A stretch of DNA of 64,000 nucleotides from Henricia sp. BOLD:AAB3569 (GCA_037783545.1 JBBELK010000111.1:712667-776666), one strand, 5' to 3'. Counted from the stretch's first letter, positions 1-10,849 are shown. The notes: generated from the sequence alone by a model not told the origin. Numbers and translations are program-made.

Positions 1-21
1 GCATACAACTCTATAATACGT

Positions 22-280
22 AGCAAGCTCGGGCGGGCGACTATAGTTAACTGGATTAACCTACCCCCGGGGTTTGGTTCCTCTAGTCAGTCTAGCTGGT
101 CAAACCACGCAGCGTTCGGGTGGCATCTACATACTATGCGTGGTTTAGTCTATAACTATAGTCGCCCGCCCGAACTTGCTCCTAGATGTTACCCGAACGC
201 TGCGTGGTTTGACTAGCTAGTCTGACTTGAGGAACCAAGCTCCGGGGGTAGGTTAGTCCAGTTAACTATAGTCGCTCACC
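22..280. repeat. Foldback/MITE-like element with nested inverted arms
   Basis: Bases 38-121 are the near-exact reverse complement of 191-274 (about 84 bp with a few mismatches and no long gap). A second pair overlaps it: 22-47 matches the reverse complement of about 155-180, including the GGGCGGGCGAC motif. The structure can therefore fold in two alternative ways. There is no coding potential and no clear target duplication. It is most likely a short foldback or MITE copy; the family is not recognised. Confidence 0.75.
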
Positions 281-1790
281 ATTGCAAAAAAAAAACCACA
301 CAGACACGGTTTTTAGTGTAGAGCCATTGCCTATACGCACTATGCTGGCCTTGCGTTCCTCGCCAAAATACAGTAATACCATTTTAGGGGCCACTTATTT
401 ATGACATTGTTCCTTACCCGTTGCAACCTCAGATGGTTTTGTTGTTGCGGCAACCGTCGCTTCCGTTGTTTCAATTTCCGTGTCTGAAAGAGCAAAATAC
501 CATTTTGGATTGGACCATTTTGCAAGTATACCCTGCAAATTATTCTGTTCAGATTTCCAGAAAATGGATTTCGTTGTAACCTAAAAATCATATCAAATAC
601 TATCCATAAACGTGACATTTGCAATCTCCAATTTGGATGTGGAAGCAAAAAGGTTGGTGTATTCACTGCACTGTTTTATAAAATTAATTTACAAAACATG
701 AGATTTTCTTTAGGCCACGATATAATTGAAAATATACGAATTAAAGAAAAATATGACAAACTATATGGTATCAAAATCTCAACACCCATGGGGAAAATGG
801 GGGCTCAAAAACGTAATCTGGACTCGTTCTTTTAATTGCGGCAGATAACAATGTTCAATTAAATTATGGTAAGTAAAATACATTTAAACTAAGCAGAAAG
901 TATGATTGGTCAACCATTACAAATGGTTTTATCTCCCTGTGTGATTGAAGATATGAATGTTTTTGATTGAAACCAACCTGAGCAAAAATCAGCTCCGTAC
1001 TTTGTCTTTACGGTCACTTCGCCCCAGAACCATTTCGCCCCGAACCACTTCACCCTGAACCACGGCCTGTGCACGAAGTGTTTTTGAAGCCAAGTGGTGT
1101 AAGGGCGAAGTGGTTTTGAGGCAAGGTGGCTTGAAATAATTGTTTTGCTCATTTCTCAAAGACTATTATACTTCAGACAAAACCATTGTAGGGGAAGTTT
1201 ACTACCGTCATCATTTTTTGCTCCCATTCCTGTAATTGGCGGTCTCCCGCTGTTGGATGTGGTAAATAAATAAAATAAAAATGTTTATATTCCGTAAGTT
1301 ATGTGTAAATATGGGAACATTTCGGATTTTCGAGATTACCAATGATGTGTTCTAACTTTAAAAAGCCCTAATAGTAAATTCATAGACATAGGACGCACTT
1401 ACATGTGATCTAAAAAAGTGTCGGTATCAATTTTGACTATCAAACCAACCCTTGACCCACAACAACTACAAAAGCAACTTAGTTTCTTTCCCAAGTCATG
1501 ACACAATTGGTAACTAGTCACAATTAACACTGTAGATGGAATTAAATTTAAAAAAAAATGAATGTTTCAATAAAAAAATAAACTTCTTTAACATAAAGAT
1601 AAAAACCAGCAGGTGGATTGAAAAAGTAACTGGATTTCATTACTAAGTGTAATGGTATTGCACTGTCTCTCAACCTGTTTGTGCGATATCAGATTTGCGG
1701 CACGGTAGGCCTAAGTGAATATCTAGTCGTACGAACAGAAGCACAGCTAGGGAACAGGTGCCGAGAATGTGGTGACTGGTACATGACTCT
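281..1790. other. No recognisable gene; AT-rich sequence with short repeats
   Basis: Short open frames on both strands lack any domain or codon signal. About 683-800 is a diverged copy of the segment at about 14706-14866, both ending in a CCCATGG motif. About 1013-1062 holds three imperfect 16-bp units of the form TTCGCCCCGAACCA, with a partial inverted partner at about 1105-1130. Nothing else is supportable. Confidence 0.5.
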
Positions 1791-1792
1791 TA

Positions 1793-2155
1793 CCACAGTA
1801 AAGGTGGCATTTTGGCAACACAGACCACATTTTCGAGGAAATACCTTTGTCTGGTCTCCAAATAAAATAAATAAGTTTCAGTTGTTCCGAAGAGATAACT
1901 TTCGAATAAGTTACTAAAAAAACCTGGACGACCTAAAATGTAACACAACTAGTGTCCGTCCCGGTTACGAGCGTATATTGGAAATTTGAACACAGGGTTT
2001 TAGAGAGGCATGTTGTCACACTATTTGTAACCCTTTTGGGGCCTAAATTATCTCTTTATAGGACAACCTAAACTTATTTCTTTATTTTGAGACCAGACAA
2101 ATGTATTTTCTTCGAAAATGTGGTCTGTGTTGCCAAAATGCCCTTTACTGTAGAA
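1793..2155. repeat. Inverted-repeat (MITE-like) element
   Basis: Bases 1793-1888 are the imperfect reverse complement of about 2060-2155. Both arms contain the sequences TTTTGGCAACACAGACCACA and TTTGTCTGGTCTC or their complements. The loop is about 170 bp without an ORF. The layout suits a non-autonomous transposon or foldback remnant. Ends and target duplication are not resolved. Confidence 0.65.
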
Positions 2156-2582
2156 AGACTCGCATATTATTTGCAAATACAGTACATACATGTAAGTGTT
2201 TATCTTGTGCCGCAGGACTATCCATGTTCAACATTACAAGTGCATGTTCATAGGATTGGTACCGCTCCCCTTTGCCCCAGGATAATTCTGGATCGATTCT
2301 AACTTTGACGCGTGCTCAACCGTAATACCTGCTGACCATACAGGTGCCGCATACTGGGCAAATTTTAGTAGCAACCGCAACATGTGTAGTTTTCTGTTTG
2401 CATTTGAGAACCTCATAAATGTGGGTATTCCGCTTAAAGGGCCGTGACATGCAAAACAACTGTATGCCTACTGCTTCATATGATGGAGTACATGTACTTG
2501 TTTAGCAAGACATAACAAATTGAAACAGTGTCCCTTTAACGCACTCCGGAAGTGTGACCCAACGCGAGACTTACACCGTCTA
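2156..2582. other. Unassigned sequence between repeats
   Basis: No ORF with recognisable content, no tandem repeat and no inverted arm is visible. Confidence 0.4.
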
Positions 2583-2636
2583 TTGACCCCCCCACCCCCT
2601 CCCAACCCCCCCCCCCCCCCACCCCTCCCCCGAATC
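2583..2636 (+). repeat. C-rich low-complexity tract
   Basis: The tract is almost pure C with scattered A and T, including an uninterrupted run of about 16 C. It lies just upstream of the DIRS remnant and could form an i-motif or, on the other strand, G-rich structure. Confidence 0.9.
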
Positions 2637-2681
2637 CCAATCCTACAGGCATTCGGATTCGATTAAAATCCGGTAGTATAG

Positions 2682-3832
2682 GTGCTTGTCAAAATCCTAT
2701 TTTGTGGAGTCTGGATTGGGATTTGTGGTGGTTGGGTGGTCATCTCCTCGCACCGACCAGCCTCCTCCGGCCCAGGTCTCGCTCCTCCGTCTCCACCGGC
2801 CACTTCTGTACGTCCGTCGTCATTTTTCTCTGGCTCAGACGCCAAACTTGAGGATCGTCGCCGTGCGTTCCGGACCCACACCACACATGCACGGTCCTCT
2901 CTGGTGGGTCCCTCCACTCATTTACTCTCAGACCAAGATTCTGATGACGAGGGCGATAACGCCTGGGATACACTGAATATATCCCCTCTAGAAACCCAAT
3001 TTCGTCTAGTTCAGAGAGACATGATCCGTGTTCTGAACCTTCCAGATACATCTGTACCGGAGCCGGAACCTGCTCCCCAACAGTCCTTTAAGCAGCGTAC
3101 GGCTTTGGGTGAGCCGGCCAGCCGCACCGCTCCCTTCCCGGTGCTTCTGCTAGACCAGTTTCGCATCAAGCACATACAAAACGTCGCTTCTCGCAAGAAA
3201 TGGATCGCCTTCGATAAACGGGCAAACATTTATTTTTGTTTCCCCCAGAAGGAATTTGAGGATTTTCTGGCGGTTCCTCTCGTCCCCGACTCCGTCAAAG
3301 CCAAACTGGCCGCAGATGGTTCGGCTTCAGGAACGCCCCGCAATCTTTTGGCCGTATCGGTCAGGAACAACATGGAGACCTCTCTTAAGAAGGCCGACTA
3401 GGCCTCCAGGCTGAGCATCCGGGTTACGTCGTTTATGCATCTCCTGTCCGAATATCCTGTCTGAAGATACATCTATTCCCGCCGACATGCTCTCCGCAGT
3501 TTGTCGCTGCCTGGAAGACTCCCTCCGCGTGAACCTGGAGCAGTTCGCTCGCATTTCCAAGCTATCAACCTCTTCTCGTCGAGGTAACATTGTGGACGTC
3601 CTCTCCCGTCCGAGGGTGCCAGGAACCGCCTAGAGTGGCTTCCCATTTTTGGTCCGGATCTCTTCGCCGGTAATTTCCAGGAAGCTATGGAAGCTGAGGC
3701 GAAACGCATCGAAGCTACAGACAAGATTAATCTTCGAAAGTCACCGAAGCCCGCCTCAGCCCAGGCGAAATCCTATAAACCTATTAAGATCGTCAACTTT
3801 CCGGAGCCGTTCCTTTCGCGGCCGTCCATATA
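2682..3832 (+). pseudogene. DIRS gag-like ORF, broken
   Basis: An open frame runs 2682-3401 (239 codons). It has a Ser/Pro-rich N-terminus and a more conserved-looking C-terminal part from about residue 95, with acidic SDQDSDDEGD then hydrophobic and basic segments. After the TAG at 3399-3401, gag-like sequence continues in other frames to about 3832. Examples are a segment beginning ADMLSAVCRCLEDSLR near 3484 and one containing FQEAMEAEAKRIEATDK near 3680. It then ends abruptly at the inserted foldback element. The role would be the element's structural or nucleic-acid-binding protein. The assignment rests on position and general similarity to DIRS gag, not on a diagnostic motif. Confidence 0.6.
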
Positions 3833-4489
3833 GGAAAATCATACGGTGGATTCTTTGCTTTAAACTTTAAACTGAGTGTCTGAAAGAAGGATGAAACAAT
3901 GTTGGGTGAGCCGCTGTTAACAACGTACACAACGGCAGTGTCTAGAAGAAATTAAACTTATCCGTTTTGACGTGTGGCTATACATGAGGTCTGGACGCAC
4001 AACGGATGCAACAACGTATACGTCTGACGGACGAAACCAGTGCAGTGGTGAACCATCCTTTGAGGGCTCCGGAAGGTGGTCGTGTTAAAAGCGTATATTA
4101 AACACGTTGATTTAAAACAAACCACAATTAACATACATTCTCCCTTAGGCAAGCCAAATCAATTATTATTACTCGCGTGGATTTGGTTTTAAAAATAACA
4201 AAAACAAATAAACAAATAAATTCTTCAAATTTCGATTATATAATGGTGCTTAAACTTATCGACGGAGGAAGAGATTTTTAAAAATATATATTTAACATGT
4301 GTAATCTACGTTTTTAAAACTGCCGCCTTTCGGAGCCCTCAGTATACAGTAGAGCATTGCTAAACAATGCATTTTGCAATTACATGTACACTAAGCGGCA
4401 ACGTCAGTGCTCCAATACGTATATACATGGTACAGGTAATGTTCAGCACGTCACAGGCCTTTTTGTTGGGCGATACGTCATGTTATAGG

Positions 4490-4755
4490 TCATAACGTTC
4501 GCTTACGTACCGTACTACCGTTCCATACTACCTAAGCGAACGTTATGACATACAATATGACGTATAGGCATAATCACCGAACAAAAAAAGTCTTATGGGA
4601 ATGTGCCCGGGTCATGCACATAAAAAAGGCTTTTATGTGCATGACCCGGGCATTGATCAGGCCTATACGTCATATTATAGGTCATAACGTTTGCTTAGGT
4701 AGTATGGAACGGTATAGTACGGAACGTAAGCGAACGTTAGCCTATGACTTATAAA
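4490..4755. repeat. Central palindrome of the foldback element
   Basis: The palindrome is centred near 4628. The inner arms, about 4604-4627 and 4629-4652, are perfect or nearly so around GTGCCCGGGTCATGCACATA. The arms extend outward with lower identity through the repeated motif TAAGCGAACGTTA to about 4490 and 4740. This is a strong cruciform or hairpin candidate. Confidence 0.8.
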
Positions 4756-5018
4756 GTACGGTCCACACTAGAGCATTTTGCCGTTCCGCTGCCGTTGTAT
4801 TTTGGGCGCGCGCCCAATTTTTGACGTTCACAGTGTGGACGTCCACAGATACGGGTAAGGGCAAAACAACCTTACTTAAGATACGATATCGGTAGCCGTT
4901 AACGGCAAACGCCCAAAGTTGAGAAGTTTCAACTTTCAGCGGTATACCGCTGACGTTGACGTTCCGTCGCCGTTCCGTTGACGTTCCGTCGCAATTCACT
5001 CTAGTGTGGACGCACCTT
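4756..5018. mobile_element. Small TIR element (MITE) nested in the foldback right arm
   Basis: The ends are inverted: GTCCACACTAGAG near 4761 and CTCTAGTGTGGAC near 4999-5011. The body of about 260 bp has internal GACGTTCCGTCGCCGTTCCG repeats and no ORF. It interrupts the pairing between the foldback arms, so it inserted after they formed. A target duplication could not be defined with certainty. Confidence 0.6.
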
Positions 5019-5677
5019 AACATGACGTATCGCCCAATAAAAAGGCATGTGACGTACTGAACATTACCTACATGTACATATGTATTGGAACACTGACGTG
5101 ACGTTGCCGCTTTTTGATGATTGCAAAATACATTGTTTGGCAATGCTTTATTGAGGGCTCCAGGAGGCCAAGGTGGCAGTTTTAAAAGCGAAGATTATAC
5201 CATAGAGGAAGGAAATGTGAAATGTGTTTTTTTTTTAAATGTGTACCTCCGTCGATAAGGAAAATGCCTTAGCTCCTTTATATAATCGAAATTTGATTGA
5301 TTTATTTTTGTTATTTTAAAAACCAAATCTACGTGAGTAATAATAATTGATTTGGCTTGCGTCGGGGAGAATATGCTAATTAGGGTTTGTTATAAATCCA
5401 CGTGTTTAATATACGCTTTTAACACGACCACCTTCCGGGGCCCTCGGTATATAGAGCAGGTTTCTCACTGCATTATTTTCATCCGTCAGACGTATACTTC
5501 GTTACATATATGTTGTTGTTGTTGTATATTTTATGGCATCTTCGGCAACTAAGGCCCTTTATGCCATCAACTATACGGCTTTAGTTTTAACTATACTAAA
5601 CACCTCAACAAAAGTAAGTTCCCCCCTAAACAACTGATTATATCTCCCAAAGTAAATTTCGGAATAACACGAAACCT

Positions 5678-6031
5678 AGCCTTGACCAAGGCGTTGGGCT
5701 TGTCTTCTAGACGGCCCGCTGAAGATAAAACTGAACAAAGCGCTCACGAGCTGCGGAATCTGTTGCACGTATAGGCTCACAACGCGCCGCGCTACGACTA
5801 TGCACACATGCACGTACATGTATCGGTACGGTCCTAAACCCAAAGCCTTGATGTATATCGAGCTAGACCAGGCCGTACGCAGCTAGTACGCAGTATGTAT
5901 TGCCGTACGGGTTTACTACAGAAGTCGTTAGCTCAAAGTGGCTCGTTTTGATGCCGTGTGCAGTTTGCATGGGCTAGACTAAATATTCCCTCGTACAGCA
6001 AAAAAACCCGCAGACGGCCTTGGACAAGGCT
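5678..6031. mobile_element. 354-bp MITE with 11-bp target duplication
   Basis: The termini are AGCCTTGACCAAGGC and the near complement GCCTTGGACAAGGCT. Both flanks carry the identical 11-mer ACACGAAACCT (5667-5677 and 6032-6042). An 11-bp duplication fits the 8-11 bp range of Mutator-like elements; hAT (8 bp) is less likely. There is no ORF. A longer relative lies in the opposite orientation at 13143-14011. It sits in the left terminal repeat of the Tc1-like element, so it is the younger of the two. Confidence 0.8.
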
Positions 6032-6239
6032 ACACGAAACCTGGAGTGAATTATTAGTGCAATGCATGGAGTGTGCATTTTAAATGGTGGGTCCATACCT
6101 AATGTTATGCATGAATGAGCAGCATTTAAAGGTGAAATGGACACTTTTTCAAAAATTGCAAAATGTGGTCAACAAGTTATTTCCAATTATGTTAACACAT
6201 GACAAGTCAAATTTTGGTCCCCAGTATCTTGTGTAACCA

Positions 6240-6734
6240 CTATGATTTTGTAACACCAATAACATCGATCACACATATTGTGTTGATGATACGGGTGATC
6301 CTCCGCCCCAGAAGGGTAATCCACTCCTGCAGCATCTGGGGCAGGTCCTTGAGTGTTGTTTGCTCACCAGTTCTCCGATCATCTCTGGGGAGATTGCTGG
6401 CCATATCATCCGGTTCTTGAATCTCTAAAAGCTCATTGACCACTCTTGCCCTCAGCCTAACTGGACGTGCATTGCCATAAAGTGATCGTCTGCAGGGGTA
6501 GTAAAGTTTGGTCGACCAGTTCTTGGCAAGTCTGCGACAACCCCAATTATTTCGAATTTTTAATGCAAATTCCTTATTTGGCCTGACTCCCATCCTGCGG
6601 GTTACTTGTTTTACAGGTGTCTCTAGCAGGCCTATGGCAATGGCCCTGTCTTGGATAGACATGCGTGGCATTTCTTTTAAGTTAAACACTACTTGTGTGA
6701 AAAGAATTAGGGAATTGTTGACTGCATTTTGCAA
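6240..6734 (-). pseudogene. Tc1/mariner transposase remnant, catalytic core missing
   Basis: A 164-codon frame lies between the terminal repeats. The N-terminal part (MSIQDRAIAIGLLE, then VTRRMGVR) resembles the paired-like helix-turn-helix that binds Tc1 ends. The C-terminal part (LPQMLQEWITLLGRRITRII) resembles the end of Tc1 transposases. No DDE catalytic block can be seen between them, so the gene is internally deleted and inactive. The first about 25 codons are terminal-repeat sequence, so the true start is probably the MPRMS methionine. The family call is inferred from these motifs together with the TA duplication. Confidence 0.6.
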
Positions 6735-6934
6735 TTTTTGATAAGTGTAAATTTCACCTTTAAATGCTGCTCATTCATGCATGACATAATGTATGGACCC
6801 ACGACTTGAAATACACGTTTCTTACATTGCACTAATCATTCACACCAAATTTCGTGTCATTCCGAAATTTACTTTGGGAGATATGATCAATTGTTTAGGG
6901 GGGAACTTACTTTTGTTGAGGTGTTTATATTATC

Positions 6935-7125
6935 AACTTGAGATGACGAAGAAGAAGTTGCAGTTTTAGAAGTGGGAGGAAAACCCCCAGAGAAATGCCC
7001 CAGGGGAAACCCACGCGGTCAAGTAGGGACTGCAAACCCAATTCACATACACGCCCCGGATTCGAACCCGGGACGCCAGAAGTGAAAGGCGAGGAAAGAA
7101 CCCGTACGCCAACCCGACTGCCCTC
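6935..7125 (-). mobile_element. tRNA-derived SINE
   Basis: Read on the - strand from 7125, an A-box-like GTCGGGTTGGCGTACGGG is followed about 45 bases later by a good B box, GGGTTCGAATCCGGGG (about 7055-7070). A non-tRNA body follows with CTGGGGCATTTCTCTGGGGG and TTTTCCTCCCACTTCT. It does not close as a cloverleaf tRNA, and the tail past position 73 is typical of SINEs. It lies between the Tc1-like element and the outer right arm of the foldback. Confidence 0.6.
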
Positions 7126-7236
7126 GTTTTTGCCCGTTCTGTACGTTTTCAACAGCGGCTCACACTATACCCGGCGTTGTTTCATCCTTTTTTTCAGCCA
7201 CTTAGTCTAAAACAAAGAATCCACCGCAGGATTTTC

Positions 7237-7675
7237 TCAAACTAACTGCTTCAGAAAATCATGCTGTGATTAATATTATTTTGATCGCGCTTTTGTACGA
7301 ACAACAGACGCGACGGATGAAAATTCGACAGAGAAGTAGACCTAGGATCAACCCTTCCGTCATCCGTCAATTTTACGTACATGAAAAGTTTTATGCACGT
7401 CTGACGGAAGAAAACAGTGCAGTGTGAAACGCCCTATAGCACACGCGGAAAATGTGCGCGAGTAGTTCACCTGTCACTCAGTGTCTTGAATAATTCCATA
7501 GCCATATAATGGGAATCTTATCAGTGAAACGCCGAAATTTGTTTTTTTGTATGGGCATGGCACGGGTATTGTTCAGCACGTCACCTACCCTTTTGTTCGG
7601 CGATACGTAATGTTATAGACCGGTCATAACGTTCGCTTACGTACCGTTCCATGCTAGATACCTACTACTTCGTTA
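7237..7675. repeat. Second fragment of the foldback family
   Basis: About 7252-7272 resembles the outer end of the foldback at 3835. About 7370-7430 resembles 4010-4060 (TCTGACGGA then AACAGTGCAGTG). About 7568-7660 resembles 4440-4530 (GTTCAGCACGTCAC and ATAACGTTCGCTTACGTACC). A second partial copy therefore fills the gap up to where DIRS coding resumes. Confidence 0.5.
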
Positions 7676-9260
7676 TTCCGAGCGACGGCACGCACTTCAA
7701 GCCAGCGCCGAGATCGGTCCTCTAACCTAGGTGGCCGACGTTACAATCCTCCGGCCTCCCGGTTCACCCGGGGCTAGCGCCAATGACCCCGTCCAGCTCC
7801 AGCGGCCGCCTATAACCGGACCCGTGGGCGGCCGTCTTCAAGCCTTTACAGGGTCCTGGACCCAGACCGTCTCCGACCGATGGGGTGCTCCAGACGGTTC
7901 GACACAGTTACTCTCTGAAATTCACGAGCCCCCCCTCCGTCGGACACCTTGAATCGCCGGACCCACGTTCCTACCGATCCATCCAAACGCCTGGCTCTAG
8001 AATCAGAAATCGGGTCTCTCCTCTCCAAGAACGCTATCCGCGTAATGCCAACCGCAGAAACGTCCGGTTTTCAGTCGACCTTCTTCCTGACTCCTTAAAG
8101 ATACTAGGGAGAGTGGCGGCCTATTCTCAACCTGAAAGCACTGAACAGGTTTATCTGCCCAAAGCAATTTCGCATTGATTCCCTTCGGTCGATTCCCGAC
8201 TCGATTCCGGTCCCTGCATAGGCTACTTCAATCGACCGGAAGGACGCGTATCTCCATGTACCCATACTTCCCAGTCATCGCAGATTCCTGCGATTCCACT
8301 ACAAGGGGACTGCTTACGAATCCACCGCTCTCCCCTTCGGCCTATCTACTTCCCCTCGCGTGTTCACGAGGATCGTGAAATAATCAGTGGCTGCGTCCCT
8401 TCACAGAAACAACATCACGATCTTCATGTACTCGGACGACTGGCTCGTTGTAGGCCGCTCAAAGACCGAAGCCAGCCAGGCATTGCAGGAGACGTTGTCC
8501 ATGACCACTCAACGCCGACGTTTCCGGGAGCTGTCCTCGACCTCAAGAGGAGCATTGCCTTTCCTTCGACACCTCGCATTTTCAATCTCCAGCAGTGCGT
8601 CCGCCTGTTTCTCGAGAAAGACTCGGCCCCTGCAGTGGCTGGGGTTGATGGCAAGTTTGGTGGACCTGGTACCATTCTGTCGTCTCTACATGCGTCCACT
8701 CCAGCTCCATCTCCTTGCCAACTTCCGTCCGAAGACTCATTCCGCCAACCGCTTGGTCTCTATTCTCGAGATGTTAGCAGTCTTCAACGCTCTCTGACAC
8801 TTCAGCTGTCTCATTCGGGACCGTGCTGTACTTGTCAAGTCAGACAACTCCACAGTCGTGACCTATATTAACCGCGAGGGGAGCACCCGATCTCCTCGGC
8901 TCTGCCTCTTCGCGTGGGATATTTTTCACTGGAGCCTGGATCTCACCATCACACTGACGGCTTCCCATGTACCAGGCCCAGACAACTTGATAGCCCTCTC
9001 CAGGGGGAAGGATCCGGCCAACAGAGTGGACTCTCCGGCCAACAGAGTGGACTCTCCAACCCAGTGTGGTCGAACAGATCTTCTTGACAGTCGATCGTCC
9101 ATATACAGATCTGTTTGCGTCGGGAGCCAACAACCATCTCCCAATTTTTTGTTCCAGGCACCCCGACCTTCGAGCGTGGCAAGTCGATGCCCTGTCGATT
9201 CCTTGGTCGGCAATGTTTGCCTACGCGTCCCCCCTCCCCCCATATCCTTAATTGTCGGAC
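7676..9260 (+). pseudogene. DIRS reverse transcriptase and RNase H, broken
   Basis: Reverse-transcriptase blocks appear in several frames: ILNLKALNRF near 8130, IDRKDAYLHVP near 8235, FHYKGTAYESTALPFGL near 8290 and the YSDD catalytic box at 8429-8440. RNase H follows with SDNSTVVTYINREG near 8850 and ASHVPGPDNLIA near 8965. Next comes the post-RNase H segment typical of DIRS elements (DLFASGANNHLPIF, about 9105; WQVDALSIPWSAMFAYA, about 9180). At least four frame changes and stop codons separate the blocks, so no functional enzyme is encoded. Confidence 0.8.
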
Positions 9261-10240
9261 AGTCCATCCGCGCAGCAGGTCTTTCGTCAGAAGCTGCCTC
9301 GATCGCGGCACACAGCCGTCGATTGTCTACCAGGAAGGTCTACAACAACCGACTTCGACATTTCTATAAATGGTGCCGACGGAAAGATGTTAATCCGGCC
9401 CATTCTTCTCTGACAGACATTGGCGATTTTCTAGTCTATTTATTTAATTCTGGCCTCAAGGTAGCCACCATCAATAACTACCGGTCAGCCATTGCCGCCA
9501 TCTACGCGGGATTCACCGACGGCAAAGCCTCCCATTCGTGAGTTACTCCCCTCCTGGGGCCTTCCACTTGTTCTTGAGAGCCTTTCGCGTCCCCCGTTTT
9601 AACCCTTGGGACAGACGTCCCTGCTCAACCTCTCGATTAAGTTCGCCTTTCTCGTAGCAGTCGCCACCTCTCGACGCCGAGGCGAACTTCAGGTCTTGTT
9701 CATCGAATCCGGCAATATTCGCTGGGAGCCCGACGGAGTTCGTCTGGTTCCCCGGACCTCCTTCCCAACGAAGAACCAATCGGACTCCTTATCTCCTCCT
9801 TACATTATCGTCCCAGACATTAAATCTTACTCGTCTCTTCTGGAAGATAGGAAGTGGTGGCCTCAAATTGTACCTCAATAGGACCGAGCTAATCGTCAGA
9901 AACTATCGCTCACGAGAAACTATCGCTCGCTGGATTGTTACAGTCATTCGGTCCACCGAACTAAACTGGTCGACGGCTTCAGAGCGGAACTCCCGAGTCA
10001 GAGTGCATGACGTCAGAGCCGCTTCGACCTCGTGGGCCTACTCAAGGGAGTTCCATTTACTGACATTCTGCAGGCTGCGTCCTGGAAGTCATCCAACACT
10101 TTCGCATCCTGCTACCTCCGGGACGTCCTCCAATCCGAGGGCTGTACCGGCAGATCAGCGTTGCTGTCAACAAGGGTCTCGGCTCTGGCGGCTGCTCCAC
10201 CCTGCATTCAGCAACCCTTCTAGACAGAAGGTGGGTTTCC
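9261..10240 (+). pseudogene. DIRS tyrosine recombinase, broken
   Basis: The N-terminal SAM-like DNA-binding part is in frame up to a TGA at 9539-9541 (motif RLSTRKVYNNRLRHFYKWC near 9322). The catalytic parts lie in three frames: arginine I in SRRRGEL near 9671, HxxR as HDVR at 10006-10017, a Trp near 10083 and the likely nucleophilic Tyr at 10113-10115 in NTFASCYLRDV. This set of residues marks the tyrosine recombinase family, which inserts DIRS circles. Frameshifts near 9868 and 10030 and the stop show it is dead. Confidence 0.8.
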
Positions 10241-10389
10241 TCTTTGGGTATGCTTACGTTAATTTATTCAGCTTACCCTTAACCGCACATATCCGTTCTC
10301 TTTTCTTTTTTGCTTAAAACGCATGGTGCCTCTCCTTAACCCATTTTGCTTCTGGTCTACTTCAGCTTCAACAACATCTCGCACCCACC

Positions 10390-10740
10390 CCCTGCATCGG
10401 TGCTAGTCTGCACAGGTAGTGGCTCTACGGGTAAGATGAGCGCTGTAGACTCCCTCCCCACAGAAGTGTGGGAAGGATCTACTAGCGAATACTTACCCGT
10501 AGAGTATCCTGCCCTCCTCCCCACTCAGGAGCTCGATGCATTCTCCTTTTATCTCGCCGCTTAGAGAAAAAAAGATAGTGTAATGGCGAGCGCGCAGGGC
10601 ACGGTGGGTATTGTACAAAACATTTTATTTAGCGAATGATTTGCGCCCTCTAGGGAAATATGCATAGGTAATGGCTCTACGGGTAGGTATTCGCTAGTAG
10701 ACCCTTTCCATACTTCTGTGGGGAGGGAAATAATGGCAGT
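10390..10740 (+). repeat. DIRS right-end inverted and direct repeats
   Basis: A motif ending GGCTCTACGGGTAAG occurs at about 10419-10436. Its extended form occurs inverted at about 10453-10506 and direct at about 10670-10730 (GTGGGGAGGG boundary, core TATTCGCTAGTAGA). DIRS elements carry split terminal repeats and complementary regions at their 3' end; this arrangement is consistent with that. No left partner was found near 2640. Confidence 0.55.
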
Positions 10741-10849
10741 TCTCACGCCAAAATAAATTAATTTAGTTATAGCGATTGTATGATCGATCCGGTCAGATCC
10801 GGTCAGAGTAAAATCCGTAATAACCACAGATGATGATGAATTGGGTTTT

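Larger units (their letters stand above)
5599..6925 (-). mobile_element. Decayed Tc1/mariner-type transposon, TA target duplication
   Basis: The element starts AACACCTCAACAAAAGTAAG at 5599 and ends with the reverse complement at 6925. It is flanked by TA at 5597-5598 and 6926-6927. After removing the nested MITE, the left terminal repeat (5599-5677 plus 6043 to about 6190) pairs with about 6705-6925. That is roughly 220 bp, as in IR/DR-class Tc1 elements. The original element would be about 960 bp, shorter than a full 1.3-1.7 kb Tc1 element, which fits the loss of the catalytic core. Confidence 0.75.
3835..7236. mobile_element. Large foldback element inserted in the DIRS remnant
   Basis: The outer arms 3835-3930 and 7140-7236 are about 95-bp imperfect inverted repeats; both carry GGATGAAACAA and GTGAGCCGCTGTT or their complements. 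Inside, about 4008-4490 pairs with about 5018-5512, and 4490-4755 is itself a palindrome. Most of the original element is therefore a long hairpin. It interrupts DIRS gag after about 3832. Its right half has been enlarged by a Tc1-like element (5599-6925) and a SINE (about 6935-7125). There is no transposase of its own. Foldback or MULE-derived origin is inferred. Confidence 0.7.
2640..10740 (+). mobile_element. Degenerate DIRS-type tyrosine-recombinase retrotransposon
   Basis: In order on the + strand are a gag-like region, reverse transcriptase, RNase H, the segment that follows RNase H in DIRS elements, and a tyrosine recombinase. Inverted short repeats follow at the right end. This order, with a recombinase in place of an integrase, is typical of DIRS-like elements. 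All modules are broken by frameshifts and stops, and about 3.83-7.68 kb is foreign DNA inserted later. Without the insert the remnant is about 4.2 kb plus ends, shorter than a usual 5-6 kb element. The left boundary is approximate, because no left partner of the right-end repeats was found. Confidence 0.8.

Noticed and set aside
340..666. 108-codon ORF on the - strand
   Set aside because: It has low-complexity basic composition with no domain or splice context, in an AT-rich interval.
2234..2416. 60-codon ORF resembling a reverse-transcriptase tail (LLLKFAQYAAPVWSAGIT)
   Set aside because: It vaguely recalls the LINE motif before the C-terminal region, but it is too short and isolated to call.
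7050..7125. tRNA gene on the - strand
   Set aside because: The B box is good, but an acceptor stem and anticodon arm do not form and the sequence continues into a SINE body.
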